64,000 bases of DNA. Origin: JAAZVM01 sp041694155 (GTDB taxonomy: Bacteria > Patescibacteriota > Gracilibacteria > BD1-5 > UBA6164). Shown one piece after another: positions 58,570 to 64,000 of the stretch (position 1 is the first letter of the stretch; the number at the start of each line of letters is the position of its first letter). The notes beneath the pieces were generated by a model. The model was not told the origin of the DNA. It searched no databases and saw only the letters and a program-made list of their open reading frames with translations. The DNA lies in NCBI GenBank assembly GCA_041694155.1, contig JASMTS010000006.1:186001-250000 (forward strand), given 5' to 3'. A program made the translations under genes and the position numbers.

Positions 58570-61500
58570 TCCACCAAATACTTAATTTTAAAAAAGTAAG
58601 CTTTTATAAGCTTACTTTTTTATATTTCTACATCTATCAATATAAAATCAGTGTTTTCTTTTGTGACTATTTTATATATTCATTCTTCATCATATCTAAT
58701 ATGATCTTTTTCTTTTAGTGATTCTCAGTTTATATTAACATTTCATTTATTCATGTATAAAAATAGTCATCTTCATTTTTTTATTTCATATTCAAAAGTA
58801 TTTTCTTCATTATATATTCATCTATAAACTTCTACATTAGCATTTAAAAATCATACTGGTTTATTTATATCTCATGTTACTAGTAGATTTAATTTATTAT
58901 ATATTAGTATTACTTTTATTCAGATAAAATATAATAATATTGACTTTGTATCTAAAAACATTATAAACAATAATTGCACTTTTAAATAAGTGTTTTTAAA
59001 AATTATTTTTGTTATTATGAGCTGATTGAATGGGAAAGCAGTAGCTCTTTTGGAACATAAAGAGCAATGAGCTGTAAATAATAACGAAAGGAGGGAAGAA
59101 CAAAGTGATATTTTAGTAAATGAAACTAAAAATAGAGTTTGTCATACTATTGAGTTGGATGAGATACATCCACTAGAGCAAGATTTCATCGATGAAATGA
59201 ACAAAGAAATAATTTGACAAGATGAAGCAAAATCTATAGTTGCTCAATTAGTAAAAAACTCTGTATTATGAACTAAGCCAAAAAAATGACCTTTGGGTGT
59301 ATTATTTTTTTCTGGTCCTACTTGAGTAGGTAAAACTGAAATAGTAAAATGTATATCAAAAGTATTGATGTGATATGAAAATTGATTTACAAAAATAAAT
59401 TGTGAATCATATCAAGAATCTCATAGTAAGAGGCAGTTATTTTGAGCTCCACCTTCTTATGTTTGATATTGAGATCCAACACCTTTAGACCCTAAAGTAA
59501 TAGATTGATATTATGATTGAGCTAAAAAAGCTTGAACATTACATGAATCTATAAGGCATATGCCAGGTTTTAATATAATATTATTTGATGAATTTGAAAA
59601 AGCGCATCCAGATGTTGCTCAATCATTATTATGAATATTAGATGAATGAAAAGTTACTTTTTGAGATGGTAAAACATGATATTTTAAAAATTCTATAATT
59701 GTTTTTACTTCTAACATATGACAAAAGGAAATAGAGGAAACACAATCAAAACAAAGTATTGGTTTTGTTGAAACAAGTTCTAAAGAACAAGAAAAAAGTA
59801 ATTCTCAACTAATAAACGATGCAATCAAAGAAAGATTTTCACCTGAATTTAGATGAAGAGTAGATAAATTTGTAGAGTTTGAATCTCTAACTAGAGAAGA
59901 TGCTCTAAAAATAGTAAAAATTCAAGAACAAAAATTAAATCAACACTACAAAGAGTATTATAGAGCTATGACTCTTTCTATAAGTCTTTGAGATAATATT
60001 ATAGATTCAATAATTGATAATTGATACAATCAAAAATCATGAGCTAGGTGATTAATCTGATCTTTTGAAAAACATGTAGAAAATAATCTTATAAACTTGT
60101 TTAATTCTGATAGTTTTCAACAATTCTATTATATTAAATCACCAATAGAAGTATTTATAGATATAAAAGATAATAAACCTATATATAAAATCTTTGTAGA
60201 AGAATGAAATAATAATACTAAAGAAGATATCAGTGAATCTAAAGAAATACAACAAAATTCTCACAATAACTTGGTATTTTTTGAAGGTATAAATTTAGAT
60301 AAAATTAGATGATTAAATGAATTATTAAGAGAATATATATCGTTATATAATTTACATATAGATGATTGAGACACTGATTTTTCAAATGATCTTGTTCAAA
60401 TGGAAAAAACATTCACAGATTTATGACTTTCTTCAGGTGATATAAAATTTTTGAGAAATTGTTCAATGGTAGAACTTTTATCAGATGTAACTGCATTGGG
60501 TAGGTTTGACTTTTTAGAAGACCATAAAAATAATTTTTACCCGCTTAGTCAAAGAGTTGTTTATAAATATGTTGAAAATAAAGTTATTAACTATGTAAAT
60601 GAAAATTGATTAGAAGTTATAAAGCCACATATTATTGTAGATCAAGTATGAGGTTATCTATCTGAAAAATATTTTTGAGGTCAAAACCTTAATACAAAAC
60701 AAATATTTGAAATAGTTTATTTTATATGAAAAGCATATTCTGAAAAATATAATGTTATGATAGATATGGATGATTATATAGATTAATAATTAAATTTATT
60801 TTGAAAATCTCTTATTAGTAATATAATTGCTAATAAGAGATTTTATTTTATACGAAAAAACTATGGTTTTTAATTTTAGGTCAATATTTGAATTTATTTT
60901 TAAATCATTTGATGTAGCTTGAGATACAAAGTTATTAGAAAAATTTGAGAATGATTGAATTAGGTTCTTAATTCTTATAAAAAGACATTGGATATATAGT
61001 ATATTACACTCTTGGAGAGTTATTTTAGTTATAAAGGTATGACTTATAAATGTATACTTACTTACTTTTGCTAATAATAATATAGAATTATTACCTTCTA
61101 TAATAGCTGCTTTTTTATTTATAAATATTATTTATTGGGTTTTTATTGTTATATTATTTATTTATAAATTTTATGAAATAAATTGAAGTAATCCTTATAT
61201 TGAAGATATACATTCTGCTATTAAAAAAAGTAAAAAAAGTGATAGACTATTTACTAGATTTTTTAATCAAACAATTTTCTTGTTTCTTGTTTTATTTGGT
61301 TTAACTATTTTTACTTTTGTTACTTCAATCATAGCTTTAGTTAGTTGATGAGCTTATTGATTTTGAGTATGAATACTCAATAGTTTTTTACTACTTGGAC
61401 AGACTATGCTTTTTTTCTGATATTTGAAAAAAATGATCAATCAAGAAATGGACTTCAAGATAGTTATACCATGACAAATAATTTTTTACAATCAAAGATG

Positions 61501-64000
61501 AATACTTTGAGATAGTCAAAGTATGAATTCCCGTAAAATTAAAACTATGAATAGTTCTTATAGGTGACTATTAGGTTCATTTTTTAATTACTGAGATATA
61601 ATAGTTTTATCAGAATGAGATCAAAAAGATAATTGAGAAATGACTATGGATTATATATGAAGCCCTATAAAAACTCTTAAAGAGGCAGAAAAAGTATTAA
61701 ATAACAATCTTTTGCAAATGGAGAAAGATGTTAATGTTTTTTTGAAAAAATTGAAAAATGAAATATGAATAGCTGATATTAATTCAAAAGAAAATAAGGA
61801 CAAATTAAGAGAATATATATTAAATAATGAGTCAAAAATAAAAGATATATTTGATAAATGAGATGATGAGATAAAAAGTGAAATAAGAGAAATGTATATT
61901 TTATTACAAAAAGATAAAAATTAAATCTAATAAAAATAGACTAGTTTAATGCTAGTCTATTTTATTTTTTGGCATATTATCTTTTGCCCAATCACTAATT
62001 GACTGTATATGACATGATAAAGATTCTCACTTTTTTGTAAGACAATAAATCGCTTTCATAGGTTTTTCAGACAATATTTTTTTCTCTATAAATCATTGCT
62101 CTTGTAATTCTTTTAATCTATTAGAAAGTATTCTAGGATTAACTCATGTAAGGTTTTTTTCTATATCTGAATACGATTTACATCAATCACTAATAGATTT
62201 TATTATTATCAATATCCATTTTTTAGATAAAAATCCCATAAAGTCTAAAAAAGGACAAAAGTTTTTTTGGTTATCACTCATAAAAGGGGACTTAATTATC
62301 AATTAATTATATATTTTTAATATTATAATTAAAAATATATAATTTTCAAACAAAAAAGAAGAAGTATACTAACTTCTTCTTTTTAATTATGCATCTTTTT
62401 CAATAGCAAAATCTACTTTAATAGTTCTACCATCAACTTCAGCACCATCCATACCTTCTTTTGCTTTTACAGCATCTTCTAAGTTTTCGAATTCTACAAA
62501 ACCAAAACCTTTTGATTTTCCAGTTTCTCTGTCTTTGATAACTTTAACAAAAACAACTTCTCCGTATTCTTTGAATACATCTTTGATTTCTTGCCAGTCT
62601 AAACCCCAAGATAATCCACCAATGAATAATTTTTTAGTTTCCATAACAAATGTATAAAATATATAAAACCGTAAAATAAATTATTCACAAATGGACATGA
62701 TTATGTTGATAACTATTGAACACAAATGAAAAAATTTAGTTTTACACATATATTATATTTATATTTTTTATATAGCAAGTTTTTTATTAAAAAAGTAACT
62801 TACTTATGTAAGTTACTTTATTTATCAAATTTTTTCTTATAGTCTTCATGACATTTAGCTAGTATTTCTTGAGCAGTAGATTTTTTATCCCAACCGTTAA
62901 GTTCTACTTTTTTACCATGTAAATCTTTATAATGAAGCATATAGTATTCTATATCTTCTAACTCTTTTTTATTTACATCTTCTATATCTTGTACATCAGA
63001 ATAATATTTATCGTCTGCAACTGCTAATACTTTGTAATCATCTTCTCATGAGTCTATCATTTTTAAACCTCATACAACTCTTAAAGGAACTACTGCTCCT
63101 GGGTGTAATGGTTGAGTACATAATATAATTACATCTAATGGATCATTATCTCACTCATTCCATGTTTGAGGTAAGTCTCAATAATTAAAAGTATAGTCAA
63201 TTGGTGTTTTACCAACTCTATCTACCCATACAGCACCTGTTTTATAATCAAATTCATATTTTACTTTACTTCATTTTGGTATTTCTACAACTGCATTAAT
63301 TTCAGATAAATCTTCATTACCTAGTGGTATATCATGGTATAAATTCATATTTTTTATTATTAATTTTAAATAACAAAATTATTTTATAAAAAAAAAATTG
63401 TTTTTCAAGTTTTTCAATTTTAAAAAGGTCTAGTTTTTACACTAGACCTTTTTAAGTTATTTTTTGAGCTTTATTTTTCCTATAACAAATAAGAAAAACG
63501 CTATAACAAAGCAAAACAAAAACAATTCAATATTTTTTTGTATTGTTAGTATTATTAATATTGAATATATGAATGCAATTATGCCAGTATAGTAGCTCAC
63601 ATTAAAAATAATTTCATATAGTTGCTTTAGTCCCCATGGAGCATATTCTTGATTTTTATCAATACTTAATGCTACTACTAATAATATAACAGACCAAATT
63701 GTTGGCAGTGTATTAGTGTTTTTGTCTTCTAATAAAAAACTCATTATTAGTAATACTTGCAACAACATAAATAGATAAAAAACAAATTTTGATAATTTGT
63801 TCACTCTATAACTCCTTTTTACAAAAAATTGCTTTTTTATTATGTAATTATTTTTTGTATAGTCAAGATTATTTATCTTCTTCTTTTTTTCTTGGAACTA
63901 AATTTATCTTTTATTTTTTTGAATTGCTTTTCTCAAAGTTTTTCTTCTAATACAAGGTTTAATTGGGCTTCTTCATCAAATAGACTCATGTCCATATCTA

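Overview
The window is a very AT-rich piece of a bacterial chromosome in which UGA is read as an amino acid. Under the standard code nearly every gene breaks into short pieces at TGA. If TGA is read as glycine, long intact proteins of well-known families appear, with TGA exactly at invariant glycines: P-loops, the KMSKS and HIGH region of IleS, KTGTS of a PBP, the GGGHK motif of a DHH phosphoesterase, and YKFDG of DNA ligase. All genes end at TAA or, less often, TAG. This code is known from the candidate phyla Absconditabacteria (SR1) and Gracilibacteria (BD1-5/GN02); I cannot tell which from this window. Shine-Dalgarno motifs are almost absent, intergenic gaps are short, and many convergent genes share one bidirectional terminator.

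Layout. 1-10.2 kb: pth (cut by the window edge), a HAD phosphatase, a Xer-type tyrosine recombinase, map, two secreted proteins of unknown function, a ClpC-type AAA+ protein, a YtxH-like protein and a 2-Cys peroxiredoxin. 10.3-19.5 kb: an LCP ligase plus class A PBP operon (wall synthesis), a YbaB protein, an acidic coiled-coil protein, a large beta-CASP ribonuclease and a small HAD protein. 19.5-24.1 kb: an ileS operon with two tiny genes and a CYTH-domain gene, preceded by what I read as a T-box riboswitch. 24.1-31.4 kb: a CAP-domain secreted protein, then a leftward run ending in a kinase-like protein, RidA, threonine dehydratase and an O-antigen-ligase-like membrane protein. 31.4-42.8 kb, rightward: SGNH hydrolase, ABC ATPase and FtsX permease (a tesA-ybbA-ybbP-like set), then AbrB-like regulator, lipoprotein membrane-fusion protein and RND pump, with Nudix and Elp3 between on the other strand. 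42.8-46.7 kb, leftward: pyruvate kinase, glycosyltransferase, NrnA-like phosphoesterase, and a strongly structured RNA of about 460 nt with its own promoter and terminator. 47-52 kb: ligA, a GH3 hexosaminidase and a fatty acid desaturase, then convergent MscS. 52.4-55.7 kb: a giant secreted surface protein. 55.8-58.6 kb: tRNA-Lys(CTT) followed by a three-gene cassette (unknown, P-loop nucleoside-kinase-like, and an NDP kinase fused to an S51 peptidase-like domain), ending near an imperfect repeat of the tRNA 3' end. 58.6-64 kb: pirin-like remnant, orphan AAA+ ATPase, PH-domain membrane protein, HxlR regulator, RRM RNA-binding protein, inorganic pyrophosphatase, a small membrane protein and the tail of one more gene.

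The gene set fits a reduced, probably host- or prey-dependent cell: information processing, wall assembly, secretion and efflux, lipid remodelling and salvage enzymes are present, while no complete biosynthetic pathway is visible. The most unusual items are the T-box leader, the long unidentified RNA, the NDP kinase-S51 fusion in a tRNA-linked cassette, and genes that avoid UGA-glycine.
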